From Hanleya hanleyi (Eukaryota > Mollusca > Polyplacophora > Lepidopleurida > Hanleyidae): a stretch of 64,000 bases of DNA. This document shows, piece by piece, positions 46,640 through 55,351 of this stretch. The stretch lies in NCBI GenBank assembly GCA_036873755.1, contig JAVTVY010047966.1:62001-126000 (forward strand), in the 5' to 3' direction. Position 1 is the first letter of the stretch. Every line of letters starts with the position of its first letter. A program made the position numbers and the translations under genes. The notes under the pieces were generated by a model. That model was not told where the DNA came from. It saw nothing but the letters and a program-made list of their open reading frames with translations, and searched no databases.

Positions 46640-46920
46640 GACCGCTTCTCTCTTGCAGGAAACAAGCCTATGTTTATGTATACTATGATTGTCTTTTTGA
46701 ATTTGGTGCTAATACTGTTATATGGAATATGGAATAGATTCTTGGTATGTGCTTTAGAATAGGTTAACCAGAAGACTATTCTGTGAAGTCATGTGACGCT
46801 GTCAGTATGTCGGCACCTCTTCCCACTTCCCTTATATGTGTTGTAATTTGGATTATGGACGCGGATATTCTCTAATGGACGACGGCTGGATTATGAGTGA
46901 CGGACTAGACGCTTGTAATT
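46640..46920 (+). repeat. Dispersed repeat, copy 2 (first copy at 34,115-34,292)
   Basis: Follows the tRNA-like sequence directly. Shares several blocks with 34.1-34.3 kb, ending in GGACTAGACGCTTGTAAT. Since the 34-kb copy lacks the tRNA-like part, the two are separable. It forms a non-coding spacer between the convergent arms of the Polinton. Confidence 0.7.
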
Positions 46921-47116
46921 ACATACCACCTGTATTCTATTGTACATACCACCTGTATTCTTTTGTACATAGTCTAACCCTTCTTGTTCACCTGAATAGA
47001 AAAAGTCAAACACATCACTTGGGGTTTCATGAATCTTTTTTATTGAACATCAATGAACGTCAGAACAACAACGTCATAACAAAAAAACAATAGTACTGCG
47101 CAGTGCATTGAATCAA

Positions 47117-47593
47117 TTAAGTTAACCAGAGAAATGAAGCATGCACATTAAAACGAGAGGCAGTCCAGTCATAGACGAGTACATCACGGTCTTCGGCTTG
47201 AAAATAATCATCAAACATTTGTAGGATCGTTTGCATAGAATGTCCTCTACTCCGGTGAGTGAGATAAAACACACAGTACTGTCCGCATACACTACTCAAG
47301 GGTCCTTGTAATCTTTTAGTATTCCAACGCCACACTGTAGTAGATACGTCCATGAACTTCACCAAATCGGGATGCAGGGGTGCAAGTCCGTAGGAATCAA
47401 AGTATTCGCCTTGGCCCAGGGTGTCCACGTACACAGCCACCCAATGTTCACCGGGTCGAGTACCAGGGTCTGTATTCAGGATGTAGGCTGCTGGGGTGGT
47501 TGGGGTGGTGGGAAACACATTGCGTGGAAACACACCTCGAAAGGGTACCCGAGGATCTCGCTGGAGTATGCCCATCAGCTGCTCTGTATCCAT
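47117..47593 (-). CDS. PRO: Adenain-like cysteine protease (Polinton PRO)
   Basis: C5-family protease expected to process capsid proteins. Start at MDTEQ, 4 bases after the capsid protein stop; 158 residues, shorter than typical adenoviral enzymes. The catalytic set is visible: His50 in GEHWVAVY, Asp66 in YFDSYG, and Gln96 and Cys103 in RLQGPLSSVCGQYC. The Q-to-C spacing of seven equals that remembered for adenain. Last gene of the minus-strand cluster. Intact frame. Confidence 0.85.
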   Translation of the reverse strand: MDTEQLMGILQRDPRVPFRGVFPRNVFPTTPTTPAAYILNTDPGTRPGEHWVAVYVDTLGQGEYFDSYGLAPLHPDLVKFMDVSTTVWRWNTKRLQGPLSSVCGQYCVFYLTHRSRGHSMQTILQMFDDYFQAEDRDVLVYDWTASRFNVHASFLWLT

Positions 47594-47597
47594 GACT

Positions 47598-48903
47598 CTA
47601 GCTGGCGTAGTCACACAGGACGTTTCTTTGCTGATCCACGCTGATGACGTTATCAAACTCGGCGTAGCAAATCACGTTAATGGTCTGGGCTAGAGCGACC
47701 GAGAAACGCAGTTCCAACCGTAGGTTTCCTTTCTTGAGCAAGGCCAGTTGATGATCGTGTTCCAAGGTGGGGGTGAGGTCGAAGGCGAACAAAGTGTACC
47801 CACGGCTAAAGTCTCGTCGAGTGATGTTATTTCCTTCGTCCTGGTTGTTTTGTCCTGTGGCTGTAAACAGGTTCAGGTAGCTCCGCACATTGTTTTGGTC
47901 ACCAAAATCCGGTTGTAACGGACGGGCTGGAATTTGATGGCCGGCCACGTGCAGTGCCAAAAAGTTGAGGTTGAAATGTTGAAAGTTGAACGGATTCTCA
48001 CTCCACCCACCATTGAAAGCGGTGTTGGTCACACACGCCAGGGTAAGACGTTTAGGGAGATCCCCTAGAAATAAATTTTCCCGATTGGCCATCATCGTAC
48101 CTGCTGGCACAGAGAACACCTTGATCTGTACGCGTCGGATGGGGTACAGGGCTGGCTTTTTCGATAAGGTTTTCATGTGACTCAGCAACACACCCTGTTG
48201 TAAATCCACCGTACGGACAAACAGGGCTGCATCATTTATGACGATGTTGTAATTGGGAGCATCTCCATCGGCCATCAAGGCGAACGTGGGTGTGGAACGG
48301 ATCAACTTGATCTTGATGGATACACCGTTCATCATGTAGCGGTCTTGCAGGAACAGATCGACGTGCAGTCGTCCCATCATATCGACGGACTTGCTAGTGG
48401 CTGTAAACTGTCTGCGATGGCCGGACCCATTATTGGTAGCGGCGACGCTATCCATGTATCCGGGTGTATCCCTGTAGTATAGCGAGGCTTGCAAGTGTGA
48501 TTTTTTGGCATCTTCGCCGTACGACAACAGCGTTTCCATGTAGGCTCGGTACGGGTACGTATTGGTGGACGTACTGATGAGTTTATCATTCAGACATATC
48601 CACCTGTTGGAACAAGGAGTGCAGCCAAAGACTCACCGGGCCTACCACCGAATCGTTCCCGATGGGATCCCCGGCTCTGTCCACTATTTTGGCTTTCACG
48701 TACAAGTACGTGTGGGCTAAATCCAGGTAGGCCGTATCTTTGTTTTCAATGGTAAATTCCAGGGGTCCCGTACCCGTCAGGCTAGCCAGGGGTCGATGTT
48801 CTACCCAACGTCCTTCGGCCACACTGGTCTGGGTGGATGGAATAGTCCACAAATCCAATTCACTGTTGGTAGACGGACGCGACTTGGAGTGAATGAATGC
48901 CAT
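47598..48903 (-). pseudogene. MCP: Polinton/adintovirus major capsid protein (double jelly-roll), one frameshift
   Basis: N-terminal part 48,903-48,586 (ELDLWTIPSTQTSV, LDLAHTYLYVKAKI, GPVSLWLHSLF) and C-terminal part about 48,575-47,598 (METLLSYGED, FNFQHFNLNFLALHV, GYTLFAFDLTP, NVICYAEFDN) are the two segments of one protein of about 430 residues. They are separated by a one-base frameshift near 48,580, just after QQVDMS. This family (often annotated F54H12.2-like in animal genomes) forms the hexon-like capsomers of Polinton and adintovirus particles. The ATG overlaps the stop of the upstream gene (TAATG). Only one lesion is visible. Confidence 0.88.
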
Positions 48904-49307
48904 TATGCGAAGATGTCTCTCCTACCCTTCTTCTTCTTCCGGGGTGTGCGTCGTCGGTGTGTCTTTCGTCGAATGACTCTTCGCTGTGCTCGTGGTTGTC
49001 TTTTAAGGGCTTTGGCGATCAAGACGCTGCCCGCTTCTTGGGCCCGTCGTTTCAAGGCTTGTCGGGGTGCCGTGCCTCCCAAGACATCACCGGCCACGTG
49101 CTGTCCACTGCGTACCGCTTGTTTACCCACCGCTTTGACGCCCCGTGTCACCAAGGGCAAGAACGTTTTGACGATGCTGCCCAGTGTGTTACCCAATCCG
49201 TGACCTCGTTGCATGCGTGCACCGCTAAAGATGGGCAAGCTACCTCCCGTTTGTTTCTTGTAGTAGTCGGCATAGCTGGGCGTATGGCACTGGTAAGGCA
49301 CGTACAT
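48903..49307 (-). CDS. pX-like core/minor virion protein
   Basis: 134 residues. The N-terminus carries YYKKQTGGSLPIFSGARMQR, a feature of the pX/pVI-like proteins of Polintons and adintoviruses, then GHGLGNTLGSIVKTFLP (a potential amphipathic, membrane-active helix) and GVKAVGKQAV. The C-terminus is extremely basic (KTHRRRTPRKKKKGRR), suited to binding the packaged DNA. Both its start and its stop overlap neighbours through TAATG pentamers. The frame is intact. Role inferred from the family, not shown. Confidence 0.72.
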   Translation of the reverse strand: MYVPYQCHTPSYADYYKKQTGGSLPIFSGARMQRGHGLGNTLGSIVKTFLPLVTRGVKAVGKQAVRSGQHVAGDVLGGTAPRQALKRRAQEAGSVLIAKALKRQPRAQRRVIRRKTHRRRTPRKKKKGRRDIFA

Positions 49308-50095
49308 TATACGAAGTCAGGAGAACGTGCTTGTCGGAAATGAAGTGTCAGCACCACTTTCCCTCGTTCGAATGCGACCGGGTGTCCCGTGTCATCTCTT
49401 ATATCCACCGTGATCGTGTTGATATCGGTGTGTCGTACGGGCAGGTAGAGTATGTGGTTGAAACTCTGGGTGACTTGATCGCCATACTTCTTTCTAATGG
49501 GTACCACCCGTAACAGCGGTGTGTTCACATCGCCCACAATATGGCTGTCCACTGCGTCCGAGTAGACGTAGAGTCCGTACATACCTACTTTCATATCCAT
49601 CACAACGTCACCGTTGTCGGTGGTGGGACCCGTGTAGACGCTGTAAGGCAGACCTAACATTTGCTGTAGCCTAGGACTGAGTTTCACACCCACGTTGGGG
49701 CTGAGCAGGAGACAGGCCTTGTCGTTGTATGCGTTCACCTCGAAGATCACGTGATTCTTGAAGGGATAGGCTTTCAGGGGTCTTGAATTATTCGTCACCT
49801 TCCGTAGAGACTTGTAATTCAACAAGGTGGTCAGACCCTCTATGAACGTCTTGGGCGTATCGTATTGGCCTTCGGGGAGAGTGAGTCGGTGTACTTTGCC
49901 TTCGTAGGTGACTTCGTACCATACTTCTTGGTCTCGCACGTTGTACCACGAGTAAGGGTATTGAATATCCACCAGTCCACATTCCCACCGTCCAGGTAAA
50001 TGCAACGGTTGCGGTAATTGAGTCACGTACTTGGCCAAGGTGTTGTCAGGAAACACATCGAGCGAACTGTTACTGGGCAACGTGAGGTAAAACAT
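49307..50095 (-). CDS. Penton-like minor capsid protein (single jelly-roll)
   Basis: The start is placed at MFYLTLPSNSS (an upstream Met at 50,122 is possible). About 262 residues with the pattern of the metazoan Polinton penton/minor capsid family: LPSNSSLDVFPDNTLAKY, LPQPLHL-GRWECGLVDIQY near the N-terminus, and VYTGP-TDNGDVVMDM, LYVYSDAVDSHIVGD and LLRVVPI in the C-terminal half. It is expected to form capsid vertices. The stop overlaps the pX-like start in TAATG. Intact. Confidence 0.78.
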   Translation of the reverse strand: MFYLTLPSNSSLDVFPDNTLAKYVTQLPQPLHLPGRWECGLVDIQYPYSWYNVRDQEVWYEVTYEGKVHRLTLPEGQYDTPKTFIEGLTTLLNYKSLRKVTNNSRPLKAYPFKNHVIFEVNAYNDKACLLLSPNVGVKLSPRLQQMLGLPYSVYTGPTTDNGDVVMDMKVGMYGLYVYSDAVDSHIVGDVNTPLLRVVPIRKKYGDQVTQSFNHILYLPVRHTDINTITVDIRDDTGHPVAFERGKVVLTLHFRQARSPDFV

Positions 50096-50186
50096 GACGA
50101 CTGAACTTTCTGGCTTCTGCACCTGGCTTTAATAGGGCTCCCAGGCCTTGGGCGGCTGACCTCGGCGTCGTGATCGTCGCGGTGAC

Positions 50187-50888
50187 TTAGATCTGGGAGG
50201 TTGCAGGGAATGACGTGGTAAAAGTAGGTGCCCGTCGTTGTGGTGTTTTGGGAGGTGACATCGGTGCCCAAGAAGAGGGTGGTGGTGGAGGTGGTGGTGG
50301 TGGTGGTCGTCTACTCGACGATGTCCGCTGCATATAGGCCCAACGGTTAGGATTCCCTACCAATTCTTGAGGAGTGTGTGTGTCTTTTAACCCCTCAGCA
50401 AAGGCTTCCCAGCCCGGTGGATTAGAGTGTTTGCGAGAGCGCACCGTATCGTTGATCAAATCGGTGATATGAGACCCCGGCACCACTCGGTTTCGAATAA
50501 GCAGTTCCCCCTGATCGCTCCAACTCATATCGGGATTCTGTTTCACCCGGTCCAAAAATAAACGAGCCTTGGTCTTGAATGCCTTAGGGACACTGGCCAA
50601 CACTTCCTCTTCCAGCTGAGGTGATGATGGTGGCGGTGTGGGTGTTGGCGCTGCGGGTAGTAGTGGTGGTGTACTACCCCTATATTGATCCATAAACGTC
50701 TTGTACCGGTTCAGCGTGTGATGGTAGAGTTGAATTTTCTCGTGATCGGGTAGTCGACGTTGGAGTATACTATTCATCTCTTCGTCCAGAGACTGGAGTT
50801 GTTGCACCGTGGCAGGTACGGGATAGGGTGATTGCAAACTCTGTAACAGTCGAGGTTCCACCAGCATCATTTTTTTCGTATGTTCCAT
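50187..50888 (-). CDS. Conserved Polinton protein of unknown function (proline-rich)
   Basis: 233 residues. The start MEHTKKMMLVEPR, the helical LDEEMNSIL and the central WSDQGELLIRNRVVPGSHIT / NPPGWEAFAEGL / PQELVGN blocks match a protein that I recall in many metazoan Polintons next to the penton gene. It carries a ten-proline run near residue 195. Possibly a minor structural protein; no enzymatic motif is visible. The tandem duplication breakpoint lies in its eighth codon, so the second copy keeps only the first codons (57,586-57,636). Confidence 0.65.
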   Translation of the reverse strand: MEHTKKMMLVEPRLLQSLQSPYPVPATVQQLQSLDEEMNSILQRRLPDHEKIQLYHHTLNRYKTFMDQYRGSTPPLLPAAPTPTPPPSSPQLEEEVLASVPKAFKTKARLFLDRVKQNPDMSWSDQGELLIRNRVVPGSHITDLINDTVRSRKHSNPPGWEAFAEGLKDTHTPQELVGNPNRWAYMQRTSSSRRPPPPPPPPPPSSWAPMSPPKTPQRRAPTFTTSFPATSQI

Positions 50889-50890
50889 GT

Positions 50891-51229
50891 TTAGCGTCCC
50901 AAGATGGATCCTACTAACGGTCCCAGTACGGTGGCAGCTAAGGGTGCGAGGAGTGCGCCGAGAAATCCACCTCGCTGTAACACCTGTTTCTTTTTCTTTA
51001 AACTGCCCGTCTTCTTCACCAGCGTTCGGAGACCCGTCTTGTGCCGTTGCAATTTCCCTTTCTGCAGGGGACTGAGAGGAACATTCCCTTTTAACACGTT
51101 ATGAGCGACTTCACACAAACACCGTACCAATTCTGCGTCCGCGCCGCGCACCAGGGCCCGGCCCATCTCCGGTGGCGCGCTGCGTAATACGCGGAGGGCC
51201 GGCGCGTGCTTCCGTATCCGTGCAGACAT
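50891..51229 (-). CDS. Small basic Polinton protein with hydrophobic C-terminus, copy A
   Basis: 112 residues. Family phrases: LVRCLCEVAHNVLKGNVPLS, then a basic central part (KGKLQRHKTGLRTLVKKTG, SLKKKKQVLQ) and a glycine/alanine/leucine-rich tail starting GGFLGALLAPL. I recall this small protein in many animal Polintons. Function unknown; the basic middle suggests nucleic acid binding and the tail membrane interaction. Ends two bases before the next gene's ATG. Confidence 0.65.
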   Translation of the reverse strand: MSARIRKHAPALRVLRSAPPEMGRALVRGADAELVRCLCEVAHNVLKGNVPLSPLQKGKLQRHKTGLRTLVKKTGSLKKKKQVLQRGGFLGALLAPLAATVLGPLVGSILGR

Positions 51230-51341
51230 GATGAGGAAGTGAATGCTAGAGGGGTTGTTGCTTCTTTTATTTGGGTGTGTACACCGTCTGGAACTCGCCG
51301 GGAAAAATGTGGGTCCGCAATCGAAGTGCCGAGGGTGTCTC

Positions 51342-51881
51342 TTATTTTAAGTCGATGAGTAGATACCCGTGAGCCCCTTGGGTGGCATCTTCAAAGGCTT
51401 CCCGCACAAAGGCCGTGTTTTTAGGGTACATCTGTTTCGCCAGGTGAATAATTTGTGATGCGTCTCTGGGGTTTTTGAATAAGACCACACACTGAGCATT
51501 CAAACTAATGTTCCTTTGCTCTTTGTTCTTACTGAAGAGATTCTGCACGATGTAGATGATGCTCAACCGACGATGATGGCTTTCTATGGTAAAGAGACGG
51601 GTGACTCGACTGTCCGTTTCGGTCATCAGATCGTCTACCACGACCAACGTGTCTTCTGGCGTGTCCTCTGGGGGTAATCCTTCCACCAAGGTGAGTCCAG
51701 GGATGCGTGCCAGTTCCTCGTACGCAGGTTGCCAAGCTCCATAACACCACAGGATGTGAGCCACGGGAGGTGAAATGTGGGCTGACCCGTGTTGGATGAG
51801 CCGTTGAACGAAGTGTGTTTTTCCCGACCCCGTCGGTCCAGCGATGAGACGCGTGAAAGGATGCTGCCACCGAGGATCCAT
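51342..51881 (-). CDS. ATP: Polinton genome-packaging ATPase (FtsK/HerA type), copy A
   Basis: 179 residues with Walker A GPTGSGKT (residues 15-22) and a Walker B-like VVVDD (80-84), followed by IIYIVQNLF and a C-terminal region (IIHLAKQMYPKN). The family, related to the A32-like packaging ATPases, pumps the genome into the procapsid. The start MDPRWQHPF lies 4 bases after the membrane protein stop. Intact, and identical in predicted protein to copy B. Confidence 0.85.
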   Translation of the reverse strand: MDPRWQHPFTRLIAGPTGSGKTHFVQRLIQHGSAHISPPVAHILWCYGAWQPAYEELARIPGLTLVEGLPPEDTPEDTLVVVDDLMTETDSRVTRLFTIESHHRRLSIIYIVQNLFSKNKEQRNISLNAQCVVLFKNPRDASQIIHLAKQMYPKNTAFVREAFEDATQGAHGYLLIDLK

Positions 51882-51885
51882 AGAG

Positions 51886-52488
51886 TTATTTGGTGATTTG
51901 CGCCCGGCGTTCAGAGGCCCACCACCGTTGTCGTGGATCCCACCGGGGGTCGTAGTCGTGCGGGTACCGTTGCCGTGGTAAACGTGGTACTCGCCCCACT
52001 CTAGGTGTTAGCGTCGTGGTGTTGGTGGTGGTGGGTGTTATAGGTTGTCGTGATCTGGGTGCCTCTGATGCGGAGGGTTCGCTTCTGAGGGTAGATACGG
52101 GAGGCTGGCGGGTGAAAAGAGGACTAGACCGCGTAGTGGGCTGGGTGTGTGGTGATAGGGTCTGCCTTCCGCTTCTGAGGGTAGATACGGGAGGCTGGCG
52201 GATGAAAAGAGGTGGAGTAGTAGACCGCGTAGTGGGCTGGGTGTATGGTGATCTGGTCCGCAGCGTCGTAGGAGAGATAGTGGTGGTGGTGGTGTTGGGT
52301 GATTGCACTTGACGTTGAGGTGGGGCAGCACTTGGACGAATGGCGGGTAGGTTGAAACAGGATATCAGGTACGCCAAATCGTAGAAGACTCCTCCAAATA
52401 AGGTACCCAGAAGCACTACTACACACACCACGGTACCGACTTGTCCTTTTCGAGTCCGTAGCAGTAAGGGTAGATGTGCACTACCCAT
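51886..52488 (-). CDS. Polinton putative single-pass membrane protein, copy A
   Basis: 200 residues: short basic N-terminus (LLRTRKGQ), one transmembrane segment (VGTVVCVVVLLGTLFGGVF), then a Thr/Pro/Ser-rich ectodomain-like region with internal repeats (TQPTTRS followed by FIRQPPVSTLRS and FTRQPPVSTLRS), and an Arg/Trp-rich C-terminus. Homologous to the membrane protein of the short Polinton by position and layout. Function unknown; possibly a virion membrane or attachment factor, which is inference only. Confidence 0.6.
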   Translation of the reverse strand: MGSAHLPLLLRTRKGQVGTVVCVVVLLGTLFGGVFYDLAYLISCFNLPAIRPSAAPPQRQVQSPNTTTTTISPTTLRTRSPYTQPTTRSTTPPLFIRQPPVSTLRSGRQTLSPHTQPTTRSSPLFTRQPPVSTLRSEPSASEAPRSRQPITPTTTNTTTLTPRVGRVPRLPRQRYPHDYDPRWDPRQRWWASERRAQITK

Positions 52489-52532
52489 CGTACAACCTTA
52501 CACTGAAGGGTGTAGGCGATGTGAGGTAGAAT

Positions 52533-53676
52533 TTATAGCCGTTTCATGTCACGGGCTGAGACCCAGGAATTAAACGAACTGGGCCAACCTTGCCATTTGA
52601 CGAAATGATAGGGGATGCCACGTCGACGTTCCGTTTTCAAAATCTTTTCCACCGTGTAGTAGTCTTTCCGTGTTTTCACCACCGGTTGTAATTCTGCCTC
52701 GTAAAACGTGCCTTGCAGTGTTTCTCCTTGTAGATCTTCCAGTTGATAGACGTGTGGATGTCGAGGCTTATGGCGAACGATGACAAAGTGCTCGTCACTT
52801 CAGTTGGGCAAGTAACTTTTCTCAAATTGCCCTTTGGCTTTACTGATCCGTACCACATCTCCGCGTTTGTAACGGGGTGACGTGAGTGGACTGGGGTCTA
52901 TCGAGTACAGCGTACGGCGCACTTGATGTTCGTTGCGTTCTGTCACATCGAGGGGAGCTCGCTGGATACTGCGATGATAGGCTCGATTGTACCCTTGGAC
53001 CAGTTGAGGTAGCACATCGATGTACCGTCGGGTGTTTTTGGCGGTAAAATACTTGTACATTCGTCCTTTGAAGGTGCGATTGAATCGTTCCACCACAGAG
53101 GCTTTGGTCTCGTTGTACGTATGGAAGAAAAACATCTTCTGTTTCTTAAGAAAGGCTTGAAAGTGACGGTTGAGAAATTCTGTGCCTTCATCCGTTTGCA
53201 AATAGAGGGGTTTGCGTCCCGTCTTGAAAATCTGCTGGAACGCGCGTACCAGATTCTCTCCTGTTTTGGTCCGGATGGGCAGTACCCATGCGTACTTGGA
53301 TAAAATATCGATACAGGTCAACATGTACCGATGTCCATCATTGTGGGGTGCAAATCGACTCATATCGACCAAATCGGCCTGCCATTGTGCGTCTTCGCCT
53401 CCTACTCCTCCTAAAATGTCGTCGGGCTGCTCGATGTAAGCTATAAGTGTCTTGGGTTTTTAACCATTCTCGAACTTCAGTTCGACTGATGCCTTGCGAA
53501 TGTGCAGCTCGAGCGAGCGCTCCCACAGCGCTATAAGCGGCTGGACTGGTAGGGTTGTAATGCAAATCTGTTAACACCTTGTTCACAGTGGTACGCCACG
53601 TGGATTCCTGCCGCCCAGCTTTTCGGATTCCCTTTCGGGTCCCCCTCTGGATTGCGCTGTTGTGTGTTCGCTTCAT
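52533..53676 (-). pseudogene. INT: Polinton integrase with chromodomain, copy A, frameshift plus in-frame TGA
   Basis: N-terminal part (53,676 to about 53,425): VLTDLHYNPTSPAAYSAVG and VREWLKTQDTYSLHRAARRH, the usual Polinton integrase N-terminus. After a frameshift near 53,420 comes the catalytic core with QADLVDM, LQTDEGTEF and VVERFNRT (D-x33-E by my count) to 52,803, where an in-frame TGA (52,800-52,802) interrupts the C-terminal region. The same frame continues through the SH3-like part and chromodomain to the stop at 52,533. The short Polinton has a cysteine codon at the TGA site. Copy B carries both lesions. Confidence 0.85.
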
Positions 53677-53709
53677 GAGTAGACACTGACACTCTAGCCT
53701 GTGTGCACC

Positions 53710-54039
53710 CTATAGATATAGTACTTCATCGACAATGGGGAGTACTTTTTCCAAGGCTGTCCACAGATCAGGGTCCAGAGTAAAACCACCTCGCTTCAGG
53801 CAGAGGAGTCGAGCAAAATAGGGACCGCGGAAAATGTAGACGTCGTCACACAGGTGAATGCTAGCACCGTCCAGGTCACCCAACAACACCCGTTTCAAGG
53901 TAGTCCAGCCTTCCGGTGACAAAGAGACACGCGCTTGGGGTTCAGACGCACACCAACACCTACTGTCGTCATCGATGAGCTCCACTCGTTTGGGGTACAA
54001 CAATAGGGTGCAGCCAGGTGTAAGAGTGCGGGTAGCCAC
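53710..54039 (-). CDS. PC4-like small protein 1, copy A
   Basis: 109 residues. Contains strand-turn-strand phrases (CTLLLYPKRVELIDD) followed by VSLSPEGWTTLKRVL, which resembles the C-terminal PC4/p15 coactivator pattern in which a basic strand precedes S-L-x-x-x-x-W-x-x-L. The neighbour at 54.1 kb has the same plan (VKLCLTLAGWTLLTRLL), so the two look like tandem paralogues. DNA binding or transcription control is inference. No lesion. Confidence 0.45.
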   Translation of the reverse strand: MATRTLTPGCTLLLYPKRVELIDDDSRCWCASEPQARVSLSPEGWTTLKRVLLGDLDGASIHLCDDVYIFRGPYFARLLCLKRGGFTLDPDLWTALEKVLPIVDEVLYL

Positions 54040-54099
54040 AGAGTTCGCGTCGGGGTACGGTAAGTCGTGGACGTCGGGGATAATAGCTTTCAGCGCCTG

Positions 54100-54396
54100 T
54101 CATAATGCCGGACGGAGTATGGTAGGGGGACCACCACGCTCTTCTAACCGGGGAAAAAAAGAATCATCTCTACCACTTAGTAGGTAGACACCTACTTCCA
54201 CGTGCATGAAATCGACTTCGGGCTCTTTTCCCTGTAACAACCGTGTCAATAGAGTCCATCCTGCTAGGGTTAAACATAGCTTCACCTCTCGGGGTTGTTC
54301 CTCAATGAGCTGCAGTTGATGGTCATAGACGATCAGGGTGACGTGGGTGGTGAGTTGGAACAAGGCAAGCTCCCCAAGTGCTCCGTGCGCTGCCAT
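54100..54396 (-). CDS. PC4-like small protein 2, copy A (first gene of the minus-strand cluster)
   Basis: 98 residues from MAAHGALGEL, chosen because the TATA box at 54,431-54,443 predicts transcription start near 54,405. Contains THVTLIVYDHQLQLIE and LCLTLAGWTLLTRLLQG, aligned in layout with the next gene. Function unknown; a PC4-like fold is suggested only by the short motif. Confidence 0.45.
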   Translation of the reverse strand: MAAHGALGELALFQLTTHVTLIVYDHQLQLIEEQPREVKLCLTLAGWTLLTRLLQGKEPEVDFMHVEVGVYLLSGRDDSFFPRLEERGGPPTILRPAL

Positions 54397-54430
54397 GGTG
54401 GTGAATGACAAAACACCGACTAAGGAGGCC

Positions 54431-54443
54431 TATATATATATAT
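54431..54443 (-). promoter_or_regulatory. TATA box for the minus-strand Polinton cluster, copy A
   Basis: TATATATATATAT lies about 35 bases upstream of the first ORF of the minus-strand gene cluster. It is probably the main promoter of that cluster, since no comparable TATA is apparent between the tightly packed downstream genes. Confidence 0.55.
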
Positions 54444-54479
54444 CGAATGGTCCACGTTGTGGTTTTTATTTTTCCATCA

Positions 54480-55260
54480 CCCTTCGTGAAAGTCCGTGAT
54501 CACTCGGTAGTGTCTATTAAACCCCTAGTCCGTAGCCGTACACGTTATAATTGTTTTTTCGTGCCTCTCTCTATGCGTACCCGTATACGTTATAGTTTTT
54601 TATTTTCCTCCACCTTCGTGAAAGTCCGTGATCATTCGGGATGTAATGTTATAGAGATACGAATGGATTTAACCTGGGAATTTGCCATACCCAATTTTGT
54701 GCAAAATGAGAGGATTGTGAGTTGACCCAGGATGCATCACTCGCACCATCGTGAAAGTCCGTGATCATTCGGGGTGTAATGTTATAGAGATACGCATTGA
54801 TTTAACCTGGGGAATTTGCTATACCAATTTTGCGCAAAAAGAGAGGATTCTGAGGTGACCCAGGATGCATCACTCGCGCCTAAAATTGGGCCAATCAGCG
54901 ACGCGTAGTTCAACCCTAATGTTATAGAGATACGCATTGATTTAACCTGGGGAATTTGCTATATCAATTTTGTGCAAAATGAGAGGATTCTGATGTGACC
55001 CAGCAGGCATCACTCGCGCCTAAATTGGGCCAATCAGCGACGCGTAGTTCAACTCTAATGTTATAGAGATACGAATGGATTTAACATGGGAATTTGCTAT
55101 ATCAATTCTGTGCAAAAAGCGAGGATTGAAAATTAACACAGGGAGGTATGCTGCTCGTCTTATTGGGCCAATCAGCGACGTGTATATCAACCAATGGCGA
55201 GGACGTAGACAGAACCAATGAATGAGGATCACCGCCGTTTAAACAGCCAATGAAAATCTA
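54480..55260. promoter_or_regulatory. Divergent control region with tandem repeats and CCAAT boxes, copy A
   Basis: Four about 139-bp repeats start near 54,644, 54,777, 54,917 and 55,056 (TAATGTTATAGAGATACG ... CCAGGATGCATCACTCGC). CTTCGTGAAAGTCCGTGATC boxes lie to the left (54,484; 54,616; about 54,750). CCAAT boxes lie at 54,891, 55,030, 55,168, 55,191, 55,215 and 55,247; three of them are in the phrase GGGCCAATCAGCGACG. The region separates the minus-strand TATA from the plus-strand TATA and could also contain an enhancer or replication origin. Confidence 0.65.
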
Positions 55261-55272
55261 CTCTAGTTTCAG

Positions 55273-55279
55273 TATAAAA
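55273..55279 (+). promoter_or_regulatory. TATA box of the orphan plus-strand gene, copy A
   Basis: TATAAAA in CAGTATAAAACCAGG, 22 bases after the nearest CCAAT box and about 75 bases before the chosen ATG. The multiple-CCAAT-plus-TATA layout resembles replication-dependent histone promoters. Confidence 0.65.
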
Positions 55280-55351
55280 CCAGGGGCCGCGTGGGGGGAA
55301 GCTTCATTCAAGCCACATTTCTCATACGCTGAACACGTATATATCAAAATC

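Noticed and set aside
52800..52802. Selenocysteine or programmed readthrough at the integrase TGA
   Set aside because: No SECIS-like structure is identified, and a second lesion (frameshift) in the same gene favours ordinary decay; kept only as a possibility in the findings.
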